Shown in pieces: positions 9,232 through 17,528 of a stretch of DNA of 64,000 nucleotides. The stretch is from an archaeon (GTDB taxonomy: Archaea; Nanobdellota; Nanobdellia; Pacearchaeales; GW2011-AR1). The first letter of the stretch is position 1; each line of letters starts with the position of its first letter. Under the pieces are notes generated by a model. The model saw only the letters and a list, made by a program, of their open reading frames with translations, was not told the DNA's origin and made no database searches. Position numbers and translations under genes: made by a program. Location: the NCBI GenBank assembly GCA_018697035.1, contig JABHSE010000002.1, forward strand, positions 62,001 to 126,000. The letters run 5' to 3'.

Positions 9232-10136
9232 TACCCAAAAAATTCCTCCAACTTCGGCACAACTTGCTTCTTTCGACTCATCATACCATCATACCACCCA
9301 TCTTCATTCTCACCAAAAACCTCTTCACGCAAACCAGCATCCCTAGAAACACAAAGCAACATCGTCCCCTCTCTCATAATATCAGTCAACATCAAAAACA
9401 CCGCATCTCGACCATCGTCCTTAAGCCTCTCCATCTCCTCTAACAATTCATCTTCTCGACCATCCAACATTTTCAAATCAACCAACTCCAATTGTCCAAC
9501 TCCAACCTTCTTACCCCCCATGTTAAAATCCTTATAATCTCCCATCACCAGGTCCTTCGCACTAGTTCCCTCAACATCACTCTTAACCCGAAACATCTCC
9601 ATACCAAGTCCCTCAACATCTCCAACCCCAGCAATCTTAGCCAAATCCGCAACAGCATCCCTATCTTCATCAGTACAAGTCGGCGACTTAAAAATAACAC
9701 TATCACTCAAAATCGCACAAAGCATAATACCAGCAATATCTTTAGATATCTCCTTCCTATAATAATCAAACAAACCCTTTATGATAGTACAGGTGCATCC
9801 AAGTGGCCTAATCAAAACCTCAACCGGAACACTCGTCTCAACGTCCCCAAGCTTATGATGATCCACAATCCCCACAACTCTCGCCTCTTCCAAACCATCA
9901 ACACCCTGCGACAAATCACTATGATCAACCAAAATAATATCTTCATCTTCTGCATTATCTAAAACCTCAGGAACCTCCATGCCAAACTTTTCCAAAATAA
10001 ACTTACTCTCCGCATTAATATCACCAGCAACCCGAGCCTCACACTTAATACCCAACTGCCTCTTCAATTCCGTAACAGCGATAGCCGAACAAACCGAATC
10101 ACTATCCGGACTCTTGTGCCCAATAACATATATCAT
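9231..10136 (-). CDS. ppaC: Manganese-dependent (family II) inorganic pyrophosphatase
   Basis: A 301-residue DHH-family protein that hydrolyses pyrophosphate to phosphate. All family II motifs are visible: GHKSPDSD near residue 6, VDHSD near 70, VDHHK near 91, and the C-terminal SRKKQVVP that closes the active site. It leads a three-gene coupled unit with the 49-aa ORF and the M16 peptidase. A TATA-like ggtatttaag is centred 26 bases upstream, implying a leaderless start. Confidence 0.93.
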   Translation of the reverse strand: MIYVIGHKSPDSDSVCSAIAVTELKRQLGIKCEARVAGDINAESKFILEKFGMEVPEVLDNAEDEDIILVDHSDLSQGVDGLEEARVVGIVDHHKLGDVETSVPVEVLIRPLGCTCTIIKGLFDYYRKEISKDIAGIMLCAILSDSVIFKSPTCTDEDRDAVADLAKIAGVGDVEGLGMEMFRVKSDVEGTSAKDLVMGDYKDFNMGGKKVGVGQLELVDLKMLDGREDELLEEMERLKDDGRDAVFLMLTDIMREGTMLLCVSRDAGLREEVFGENEDGWYDGMMSRKKQVVPKLEEFFG

Positions 10137-10174
10137 AAAAATAAACCAAAAACCAAACTTAAATACCTAACGAC

Positions 10175-10681
10175 TCAGGAAACATTCGAATGAATTCCAT
10201 TTTGAACTAAGGCCTCAACATCATATCCATTGTTTTTTAAAAACTTCTCAACCCTATCCTTTAATGGAATCACTGGTATAATAAAAATAGCATCCTTTGA
10301 ATATTTTTCAAAATTATCAACAATACTCATCTTGCTCCACATTTTTCTAGAAGAAGAGGTCATTTTTTTTATTTTTTGCTCAATATCATAAGGTGGACCT
10401 GCATGTTTTTTATTGATAATTTCCTCTAATAACAAAAAATATGCAGCCGGACCTATCCCATTTCCCCTTAATTCAGGGGTATCTTCAAAAGGGAAGAAAA
10501 GGATATTATGAATCCTTTCGTTTTTATCATCAACAGATATACTAGCATATCCAGTCATTTCCTTATTATAAGAAAAAGTATAATAACGAACCTCTGGCAT
10601 ATCACTAAACCCCCGACTAAACACAGTTAGGTTATTGGATATATCATCCTTCGAAATCATCTTAACTAAACCATCCTTCAT
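10175..10681 (-). CDS. GNAT-like acetyltransferase, tentative
   Basis: A 168-residue protein. The start at 10681 (MKDGLVKMISKDD) is favoured over in-frame upstream codons because the TATA box atttataagt lies within that upstream segment, 26 bases away. A central ELRGNGIGPAAYFLLLEEI resembles the acetyl-CoA-binding R/Q-x-x-G-x-G/A motif of GNAT enzymes, but flanking strands are hard to match. Base composition is more AT-rich than its neighbours. Substrate unknown. Confidence 0.5.
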   Translation of the reverse strand: MKDGLVKMISKDDISNNLTVFSRGFSDMPEVRYYTFSYNKEMTGYASISVDDKNERIHNILFFPFEDTPELRGNGIGPAAYFLLLEEIINKKHAGPPYDIEQKIKKMTSSSRKMWSKMSIVDNFEKYSKDAIFIIPVIPLKDRVEKFLKNNGYDVEALVQNGIHSNVS

Positions 10682-10747
10682 ATTATAACAATAAAAATAT
10701 ACACTTATAAATCTTTTCAACTGTAACTCTTAAAGAATAGTAATTAA

Positions 10748-11467
10748 CTATTTCTGAATAATCAAAACTCTTTCCCCAAACATCTCAAAATCTTTCTCAA
10801 CTTTATAATTCTCTTCCAAAAAATCCATCAACCATTTTCTCTTAACCGCAAACTTCTTCCCACCGCCAAGACTAACTAAAGGAACACTAATCACCAAAGC
10901 CTCACAATTCTTCATAATCTCACCAATCAACTTCAAAGAAAAATTCCTCTCCACACTTTCAAGAGCATCCACAACCTGGAACATAAAAACAACTCTATCT
11001 TTTTTAGCTTTCTTCAAAATACCAACGACACTATCCACATCAAACAAATCAGCATGAATTGCCCGAGCACTAAGATCCTTATTTCCAAAAAAACCATTCA
11101 TCTTATCAACCAACTGCCCCGCAGCCTCAACCCCCATATAATCAACACCTTTAGGTAAATACTCATAAGAAAATCCATTCGCCCCACAACCCAAATCAAC
11201 AACACTCCCAACATCCCTAATCCCTTCAAATATCTCAGAATAAAATTTGTTATAGTCCCTCTTCTTAGAAGAAATATGCACATCCAATAATCCACCTTTC
11301 CCCTTCAGAACTCGATTAGTCAAAAAAACACCAAAATATTTCCGAAGCAATGCACGAGCCTCTTTTACATCATCCCCACTTTCCTCAAGCGCCCGCATAA
11401 CAACAGAATCCGGCAGACCAGAAAACTCCTTCTTCTTCTTAACCTCATCAATTAATCTTTCTTCCAT
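10748..11467 (-). CDS. 16S rRNA methyltransferase-like protein (KamB/ArmA/FmrO-like)
   Basis: A 239-residue class I SAM-dependent methyltransferase. The SAM loop is VVDLGCGANGFSYEY. It is preceded by LLDVHISSKKRDYNKFYSEI, which resembles the H-x-S-T-x-x-R-x-x-x-x-x-x-F-Y pattern before the SAM site in aminoglycoside-resistance 16S rRNA methyltransferases. The start at 11467 has a GGGAGAG sequence seven bases upstream and overlaps the PHP gene by 16 bases, so the two are co-expressed. Family placement is from memory of the motif and is moderate; a housekeeping rRNA role is as likely as drug resistance. Confidence 0.65.
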   Translation of the reverse strand: MEERLIDEVKKKKEFSGLPDSVVMRALEESGDDVKEARALLRKYFGVFLTNRVLKGKGGLLDVHISSKKRDYNKFYSEIFEGIRDVGSVVDLGCGANGFSYEYLPKGVDYMGVEAAGQLVDKMNGFFGNKDLSARAIHADLFDVDSVVGILKKAKKDRVVFMFQVVDALESVERNFSLKLIGEIMKNCEALVISVPLVSLGGGKKFAVKRKWLMDFLEENYKVEKDFEMFGERVLIIQK

Positions 11468-12300
11468 TTTCTCTCCCAATATTTTTTCAACTTCTCAAAC
11501 TCACTCATACTAATTCCATAATCTCCAACCTCAAAGGAATCCTCCTTAGAATGAAAATCCCCACCACCCGAAACAACAATATCCTTATCCCTAGCAATCT
11601 CCCTAACCCTATAATACATATTACTATCTTCACCCACATGAGAATGATCAACTTCAACCCCATCTCCTCCAAGCTCAATAAACCTATCAACCACCTTCTC
11701 AAAATCATCATAAAGCATTGGATGAGCCAAAATAGCAACACCTCCAGCCGAATGAATCACATCAATAGTTTTCTTTATACTCTCCTTCTCCTGCCGAACA
11801 TTAGCAATACCATCATACCCAAGTAGTTTATCAAAAACATTATCGACTTCTTCAAACTCATCATACTTCCTAACCAAGATACGAGCAAGGTGAGGCCGCC
11901 CATAATTGATACCACCAGCTTCCTTCTTTAGTTCTTCAAAAGTTATCTCATAGCCCAAGTCTCCAAGCTTCTGAATCATCCCCCTCTTCTGAGTTTCCCG
12001 AGCTAGCATCAACCTCGCCGATAAGTCCAACAACTCCTTATTATCCAAATCCAAAAACAATCCCACAATATGAACATCAAAAAGCCCAAATTCCTCGTCA
12101 TCCGCTCCAATCTCAACGCCAGAAACAACCTCAATATTTTTACCCTTCGCATACTTAATCGCCTCCCTACTCCCATCCATAACTTCATGATCCGTAATAG
12201 CAATTGCGGGAATCTTTTTTTCAATAGCCAAATCTACCAACTCCCGAGGAGACAATTTTCCGTCGGATGCAATAGAGTGCATATGTAAATCAATCTTCAT
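11452..12300 (-). CDS. PHP-domain phosphoesterase (TrpH/RNase AM type)
   Basis: A 282-residue metal-dependent phosphoesterase. Metal-binding motifs are KIDLHMHSIASDG at the N-terminus, ITDHE, GVEIG, AILAHP and GGDFHSKED near the end, the full PHP set. Relatives act on 3',5'-nucleoside bisphosphates and short RNA 5' ends. The ATG at 12300 is chosen because the TATA-like tttaaag lies 25 bases upstream inside the longer possible frame. Downstream and overlapping is the rRNA methyltransferase-like gene. Confidence 0.88.
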   Translation of the reverse strand: MKIDLHMHSIASDGKLSPRELVDLAIEKKIPAIAITDHEVMDGSREAIKYAKGKNIEVVSGVEIGADDEEFGLFDVHIVGLFLDLDNKELLDLSARLMLARETQKRGMIQKLGDLGYEITFEELKKEAGGINYGRPHLARILVRKYDEFEEVDNVFDKLLGYDGIANVRQEKESIKKTIDVIHSAGGVAILAHPMLYDDFEKVVDRFIELGGDGVEVDHSHVGEDSNMYYRVREIARDKDIVVSGGGDFHSKEDSFEVGDYGISMSEFEKLKKYWERKWKKD

Positions 12301-12391
12301 AAAAACCAAACCAAACCAATCTTTAAACACCTTTCCATAAATATATACACAAACATACAAGAACTTAAAACATCAAAAAACAAAAAACCTT

Positions 12392-12769
12392 ATGATGCAC
12401 TACTTAAACAAAATACAAGACCTCAATATAAATCTATCAGATCCAACAGCAAAATCAAAATGGAACAAATTAATTTTTCAACTACGAGAAGATAAAAAAC
12501 ACCTACACACAACTTACCCAGACAACTCCTACCTAGATGGAATATACGGAATAGTTAGAGCAGAAGAAACACAAGAACATACAAAAAGAAAATTAGCAAA
12601 AATGGGAAGAGAGCTAGAAGGGCTTGTTACAGTAATAAAAAATCAAGACCCAGCAATAAAAAAAACCGTATATAATTACATAGAAACAGCCGAAAAAAGC
12701 AACGATACATGTGCAATAGATATTGCACTACAAATAGGAGAAATCTTCTTAACAAAACCATCAAAATAA
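12392..12769 (+). CDS. Hypothetical protein, 125 aa
   Basis: A soluble, largely alpha-helical 125-residue protein with a C-terminal HEAT-like helical stretch (KKTVYNYIETAEKSNDTCAIDIALQIGEIF). Two adjacent ATGs (12392 and 12395) can start it; a TATA-like aacttaaaac is about 25 bases upstream. It shares a divergent promoter region with the PHP gene. No family recognised. Confidence 0.6.
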   Translation: MMHYLNKIQDLNINLSDPTAKSKWNKLIFQLREDKKHLHTTYPDNSYLDGIYGIVRAEETQEHTKRKLAKMGRELEGLVTVIKNQDPAIKKTVYNYIETAEKSNDTCAIDIALQIGEIFLTKPSK

Positions 12770-12773
12770 TATA

Positions 12774-13079
12774 CTATCTCAAACCCAAATTATAATACAA
12801 TTCTCTAATCCCATCCACCACTTCACATTTCTCATCACCACTCAAAACCTTACCACCATTATACTTCTCCTCCCACCCCAGCACAATCTCATCAACAACA
12901 ACACTCTCAGCCTCTCCTCGTCCATGATCACAATACCAATCGTACTCATTCTCATACCCATCCTCCTTCCAGTCAACATCAACCCAATTTCCAGAAAAAA
13001 CCTCTTCATCAAACATCTCATCCACTCTCTCTTCAGAAAAATCTTTCTCAATCTCCTTCAATATATTCTCGATATTCAT
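12774..13079 (-). CDS. Acidic hypothetical protein, 101 aa
   Basis: The ATG at 13079 (MNIENILKEIEKDFS) overlaps the dph6 stop codon as ATGA, which fixes the start and indicates translational coupling. The product is very acidic and Trp/Tyr-rich in the middle (GNWVDVDWKEDGYENEYDWY). No motif recognised. Co-expression suggests a link to diphthamide formation or translation, but this is inference only. Confidence 0.6.
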   Translation of the reverse strand: MNIENILKEIEKDFSEERVDEMFDEEVFSGNWVDVDWKEDGYENEYDWYCDHGRGEAESVVVDEIVLGWEEKYNGGKVLSGDEKCEVVDGIRELYYNLGLR

Positions 13080-13741
13080 CTCACAACAACATCCCGCATC
13101 AAATGCCGACACTCTCCTTCACTCACCACATCAAAATCAATATCAATCCGGGAAGAATATTCCGGCATATTCAAAACTGAGCTTTCAGCCTCGCCACCCT
13201 CAAAATCCAACCTAAACTTATACTTCTCACCTAAAATCCGAAGCTCACTCAAAGCCTCATTATCGATAACCCGCCCCAACCACTCCTTCCCCAAACCATC
13301 ACAAGCAATCTTAATCATAATAACCTCAAACCCAGAATCAATCAACTCTCTCCAAAGTCTCTCTGGTTCATATCCCAAAAGAGGCGCAACAAACTCCAAG
13401 CCAAACTCATCACAAATTTTCTTAACTCGGGTTCCCTGATAAGAAGAAGCAATTCCCCCAACAACAATTCCATCAACTTTGTCCTTAACTTGACCAATCA
13501 ACTTCCTTAAATCATCCAACTCCTTTTCCTTCTCACCCTTTGTCCCAATCGAAATCATATCAATCCCAAGCCTCTCAACCTGCACCTCCAACAAACCAAA
13601 GTCCTGCTTATGAAACATGAAACTATCTTCATTCTCAGAAATAATATTCAACAAGAACTCAACATCATGCTCCTCTTTCAAAACCTTATGCAACGCTAAA
13701 CTAGAATCCTTCCCCCCACTAAACAATACAGCCAACTTCAT
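13076..13741 (-). CDS. dph6: Diphthamide synthase, diphthine-ammonia ligase
   Basis: A 221-residue N-type ATP pyrophosphatase. The PP-loop LFSGGKDSSLAL lies at residues 6-17, and the Dph6 signature DFEGGEAESSVLN lies near residue 182. The enzyme amidates diphthine on elongation factor 2 as the last step of diphthamide synthesis. The start is close after an AT-rich upstream segment. The downstream acidic ORF is coupled by ATGA. Length and motif order are normal for archaeal Dph6. Confidence 0.92.
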   Translation of the reverse strand: MKLAVLFSGGKDSSLALHKVLKEEHDVEFLLNIISENEDSFMFHKQDFGLLEVQVERLGIDMISIGTKGEKEKELDDLRKLIGQVKDKVDGIVVGGIASSYQGTRVKKICDEFGLEFVAPLLGYEPERLWRELIDSGFEVIMIKIACDGLGKEWLGRVIDNEALSELRILGEKYKFRLDFEGGEAESSVLNMPEYSSRIDIDFDVVSEGECRHLMRDVVVR

Positions 13742-13804
13742 ATAAACAAAAAATATCCTCCATTCAAAAACTTATCCCTCAAAAACAATTCTCCTCCACC
13801 AAGT

Positions 13805-13848
13805 GTCCATGCGGAATGTGTGCCACGGGCACACAATTTTGCATGGAA
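13805..13848 (+). repeat. 46-bp palindromic element, copy 3
   Basis: The outer arm tCCATGC pairs with GCATGGa, and the inner stem GTGTGCC pairs perfectly with GGCACAC around an ACG loop. Other copies have GCGGCGTC here, so both sides of the stem have changed together. It lies between two minus-strand genes, upstream of the dph6 promoter on neither side of a terminus. Confidence 0.88.
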
Positions 13849-13885
13849 TAAAACCAATCACTAACAACAAATAATTACGAACTGA

Positions 13886-14161
13886 TTACTTTTCCCACTT
13901 ATTCTTAGGTCCACGAATCCACAACCAAACAAAAATCCCAACAATAACTAAAACCAAAACAAAAATCCCTAACGCAACATAAAAATTCGAAGTATAAAAC
14001 TCTCCGCTCTGACTATCAACCACAGAATCACTTACTTGCGTAACCACAACATCATCAATATCCACCAAATCATCATCGTTAACATCTTCCCAATCATCCG
14101 CAGCAAAACCAAAACCAATCAACAAAACAAAAACAAACATCCAGGTAATCACTCTCTCCAT
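13886..14161 (-). CDS. Small exported protein with C-terminal membrane anchor
   Basis: A 91-residue protein with an N-terminal signal peptide (VITWMFVFVLLIGFGFA), a short acidic Asp-rich ectodomain (DDWEDVNDDDLVDIDD) and a C-terminal transmembrane helix near residues 62-84 followed by a basic tail. The topology suggests a small extracytoplasmic acidic patch, perhaps metal-binding. Function unknown. It is divergent from the DRG GTPase gene. Confidence 0.65.
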   Translation of the reverse strand: MERVITWMFVFVLLIGFGFAADDWEDVNDDDLVDIDDVVVTQVSDSVVDSQSGEFYTSNFYVALGIFVLVLVIVGIFVWLWIRGPKNKWEK

Positions 14162-14194
14162 AAAATTGATAAACCTTCAATCATTAAAAACCTT

Positions 14195-15109
14195 ATGGCT
14201 TCAACAAACCAATCACCATTCTACCAAAAAGCGGAAGAAGAATACCTCAAAGCTGCAACAGACAAAGAAAGGCTAGAGTGCTTAGAGATCATGATGAAGG
14301 AAGTTCCAAAACATAAGTCTTCCGAAAAAATGAGAAAAAATCTAACAAACAGATATAAAAAAATAAAATCTTCTGTAGCAAAACAAAAAAGTTCAGGAAA
14401 AGGGAATCAGGTCGGAATAAAAAAAGCCGACATGCAATGTGTTCTAGCGGGATTCCCAAACACAGGCAAATCAACCATCTTCAAAACCCTAACAGAGCAA
14501 CCAACAAAAACCTCACCTCATCCCTTCACAACATACCAAGCCCAACTCGGAACATTCCTTCACGAAGATGCTCAAATCCAAATCATAGACATACCATCCT
14601 TCCCAAACCACGACAAATCCCTAATCAATTCAACAGACACTCTCCTAATCACAGTAGACAATATAGATCAGATAAAAAAAGCGGAAGATTTCTACTATAG
14701 AACCAAGGCGAAAATAATTCTAATATTCAATAAAAGCGATCTACTGTCAGAAACCGAAAAAAGAAAAGTAAAGGCAACCCTAAAATCAAAATTCAGAAAC
14801 TACGACTACATCTTCTTCTCAAAAAATCCAACAAAAATAGAATTAAGAAAAATCAAAAGAAAAATTTTCAAAACTTTCCCAATTATAAGAATATACACAA
14901 AAGAACCAAAGAAACAACCAAGCAAGGATCCAATGATTTTAAAGCAAAATTCAACATTTAAGGATGCAGCAGAAAAAGTAAGAAAGGGGATGTCAAAGAA
15001 AATCAAACGTTCTAGAATTTGGGGACCTTCAAGCAAATTTGGCGGACAAGTTATTGGACTCAATCATGTCCTAAAAGACAAAGATGTCATAGAATTTTTA
15101 ATAGTATGA
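14195..15109 (+). CDS. DRG/Obg-family GTPase with TGS domain
   Basis: A 304-residue GTPase. It has an N-terminal helical region, G1 AGFPNTGKST near residue 92, G3 reading as DIPSF rather than DxxG, G4 NKSD, and a C-terminal TGS-like end (RIWGPSSKFGGQ ... DKDVIEFLIV). DRG proteins bind ribosomes and act in translation. The ATG at 14195 follows TATA-like tgataaacc by about 24 bases; longer in-frame starts overlap the divergent gene and are rejected. The DIPSF variant lacks the usual G3 glycine, so GTPase activity may be altered. Confidence 0.85.
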   Translation: MASTNQSPFYQKAEEEYLKAATDKERLECLEIMMKEVPKHKSSEKMRKNLTNRYKKIKSSVAKQKSSGKGNQVGIKKADMQCVLAGFPNTGKSTIFKTLTEQPTKTSPHPFTTYQAQLGTFLHEDAQIQIIDIPSFPNHDKSLINSTDTLLITVDNIDQIKKAEDFYYRTKAKIILIFNKSDLLSETEKRKVKATLKSKFRNYDYIFFSKNPTKIELRKIKRKIFKTFPIIRIYTKEPKKQPSKDPMILKQNSTFKDAAEKVRKGMSKKIKRSRIWGPSSKFGGQVIGLNHVLKDKDVIEFLIV

Positions 15110-15390
15110 AATTATCAAAATTAACCTTAATCCTAACCCTCATCGGCATCCTAATTCTAACCCTTCTCGCCCAATCAAAACCAATATACCAAGCAACAGT
15201 TCAATCAATCCAAACCTCAAGCTACAAAACAACAATCCAACTCCAAAACCAAACAACCGAACTAATAATCTTTGACACTCCAAACCTAAACCTAACAAAA
15301 AACGACCAAATAAAATTCCAAGGAAAACCCGACACATATAGAAATCAAAAACAAATCATTATTGAAAGAATATCTAAAATATCTAACTAG
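15106..15390 (+). CDS. Membrane-anchored OB-fold-like protein, 94 aa
   Basis: The ATG overlaps the DRG GTPase stop codon (ATGA). The protein has an N-terminal membrane segment (LTLILTLIGILILTLLA) and about 65 residues with an OB-fold pattern: YQATVQSIQTSSYKTTIQL, ELIIFD, LTKNDQIKFQGKPDTY and QIIIERISKI. OB-folds of this form bind nucleic acid, but export past a membrane anchor would be unusual. The last 8 bases overlap the convergent gene at 15383. Confidence 0.6.
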   Translation: MKLSKLTLILTLIGILILTLLAQSKPIYQATVQSIQTSSYKTTIQLQNQTTELIIFDTPNLNLTKNDQIKFQGKPDTYRNQKQIIIERISKISN

Positions 15391-16024
15391 AATTAACTCC
15401 TTCGGAAAAGATACCCTCTATAGCTCCACCCATTTGCGCAAACTTACTCAACATATCAATTCGATCCTCTTCTAATCGATTATCCAACTTACTCTCAACA
15501 TCACCAATTCTTCCTGTCATGTTTTCTAAATTGTTTTTTAACAACTCTTGTGTAACCAGGATATCATTAATAACTCTTTGAAACTGCACCTGCTGTGTTG
15601 TAAAGACCTCAGCAACCAGGTTTAAACCCGCTGACACGTGAAAAGAAGAAGAAACAAGCATACTATCTCCACCTACATCACAACTAATATGTTCCTCGTA
15701 TATTCCAGGCTGAGAAGGGGTAATAAATGATATATAATAATTCCCAGGAACCGTAGTGGGAATCATTAAACGATCAACAATAAAAAAAGTTTTATCTGGG
15801 TAAAGCAACGAAACGAAACAAGTTGCATCACCAATAGGTCTATTTTTAGAATCATGCATCCTAACAATAATTTGACCCTCCTCGCCGCTAATATATTCAG
15901 TTCCGGAAACCATCGTAATTAGTGGATTAATATTAAAAAAAATAAAATAAGCAACAAAAGAAACAGTAACAACTAAAAAAAACCCGCCAAAAATATAAAC
16001 CCTTGGATTAATCCTATTTATCAT
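15383..16024 (-). CDS. Membrane-anchored Ig-like/coiled-coil protein, 213 aa
   Basis: An N-terminal transmembrane segment (VYIFGGFFLVVTVSFVAYFI) is followed by a beta-sandwich with CFVSLLYPDKTFFIV and a second Cys in EHISCDV, probably a disulfide, and then by an alpha-helical coiled coil near residues 140-200. The same architecture and the YPDK motif occur in the gene directly upstream (16070-17284), so the two are paralogues. Likely a surface protein of unknown role. Confidence 0.65.
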   Translation of the reverse strand: MINRINPRVYIFGGFFLVVTVSFVAYFIFFNINPLITMVSGTEYISGEEGQIIVRMHDSKNRPIGDATCFVSLLYPDKTFFIVDRLMIPTTVPGNYYISFITPSQPGIYEEHISCDVGGDSMLVSSSFHVSAGLNLVAEVFTTQQVQFQRVINDILVTQELLKNNLENMTGRIGDVESKLDNRLEEDRIDMLSKFAQMGGAIEGIFSEGVNSS

Positions 16025-16069
16025 ATGCTCTCCATCAAAATAAAATAAAACTCGAAAACCGATATAAAA

Positions 16070-17284
16070 TTAAGAAATAATATTTGCCCTAATCTCGCCC
16101 TGGATTTCGTCAAGGATTTGATGTGTAGTATCGTTAATTTCCTCATTCTGGTCTTGAATTATATTTAGAGAAACCAAAATACTATCAATATTAGTAGTTA
16201 TATCTCCACTTAACAACTGCCATGTATTATAAGTAGTTTCATTGATTGTGTCAAAATGTGCTTGTTGTTCAGCCCTCAAAACCGCAACAGCATCCCTAAT
16301 CCCATAAATTTCCTGACACAAATCATTAGCGTCAGTAACTACTTCACCACAAAAAGCCAACAACTTATCAAGATCAGAATCAACAGAAGCAAACCTCGCA
16401 TCAATAGCAGCCCTATCAGTTTGATCCATAGTATTAGATACAATCCATTCAGTATCAGACTTAACTGCATTTAACTGATTAGTTAAATCTTCAAGAGTAC
16501 TTGTTAATTGTGCAGACAAGGTGTTTTCCATATTCACCAAAAAGGCATTAAGACTAGAGTTAACAGATGATAAATCATCACTAAAACTAACATCCAAATC
16601 ATCAATCCTAGATAAAACAGTAGCATTAAGGCTAGAAAAACTCGCATCACTATCAACACCATGAGAAGCCAATTCATCTAAAACATTTTGTTGAGCAAGA
16701 TCAATAGCAGCATCAAGATTATTTTCAGCCACATTAACCCTAGTATGGATAGATTCATTAGTATCTTCAAGAACTCCATTTATCTCAACATCAAAAACAA
16801 ACAAACTATCATTCAATAAGTTAAGATTTTGAGAAACAGTATTAACCTCTTCTAAGGCAGGATTCAAATGAAACGACTGTGAAGATTTTACCGTCTGTTG
16901 CCCTTTAACACAAACAACCTCTTGTTCATAGGTTCCCAAAGGAGCTCCAATTAAAGAATCAGTTCTGTACCAATTCCCATCTATATTAGATTCGGACATA
17001 ACACCTTCACTAACAAAAACACTTTTGTCTGGATACAATATAGTAACAACACAAGAATCCACGCTATATGCATTACCCTTATAATCAGCTAACCGAATAA
17101 TAGAAGAGGCATCATCATTATTCCAATATTCCGTATGGGAAACCCATTGGAGCCTAACATCATCTGTTACATTTTTTCCAGAGATATAAGCACTAACAAA
17201 AAACACACCAACCAAAATCAAAAATATAGTTATGAAAGAAATAACAACATTCTTCTTTCCTTCAAAAAAATTTTCTTTTACCAT
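16070..17284 (-). CDS. Membrane-anchored long coiled-coil surface protein, 404 aa
   Basis: An N-terminal membrane anchor (VVISFITIFLILVGVFFVSA), an Ig-like domain (CVVTILYPDKSVFVS ... EVVCVKG) and about 270 residues of predicted coiled coil rich in Asp, Asn, Ser and Leu, including ALEEVNTVSQNLNLLNDSLF. A CxxxxxxxxC pair (FCGEVVTDANDLCQ) lies near residue 320. A TATA-like tttataaag lies about 31 bases upstream. It forms an apparent operon with the shorter paralogue 45 bases downstream. It could form a surface stalk. Confidence 0.65.
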   Translation of the reverse strand: MVKENFFEGKKNVVISFITIFLILVGVFFVSAYISGKNVTDDVRLQWVSHTEYWNNDDASSIIRLADYKGNAYSVDSCVVTILYPDKSVFVSEGVMSESNIDGNWYRTDSLIGAPLGTYEQEVVCVKGQQTVKSSQSFHLNPALEEVNTVSQNLNLLNDSLFVFDVEINGVLEDTNESIHTRVNVAENNLDAAIDLAQQNVLDELASHGVDSDASFSSLNATVLSRIDDLDVSFSDDLSSVNSSLNAFLVNMENTLSAQLTSTLEDLTNQLNAVKSDTEWIVSNTMDQTDRAAIDARFASVDSDLDKLLAFCGEVVTDANDLCQEIYGIRDAVAVLRAEQQAHFDTINETTYNTWQLLSGDITTNIDSILVSLNIIQDQNEEINDTTHQILDEIQGEIRANIIS

Positions 17285-17528
17285 CTTTTATACTTCTACA
17301 TAACACATCTCTTTATAAAAAAAGTCGGACTCAAATATACTACAATCAAATCAATCCTATCGAAATATATATTTTATAAAATATATTATAAAATATATTA
17401 CTTTAGAGAATTATACCGTCGATAAAAAGAAATAAATAAATAAACCAATAATATCATAAAAAAACTTCAATATTTTTTTAAAACAAATTATTACAAAAAT
17501 ATAATAATAATCCATATTTTCTAATTAA
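17285..17528. other. AT-rich divergent intergenic region
   Basis: This 244-base gap between divergent genes is nearly pure A/T, with repeated tataaaatatattataaaatatatta around 17368-17403 and an isolated ccgtcgataaa. It holds promoters for both flanking genes. I see no further gene in it. Confidence 0.6.
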
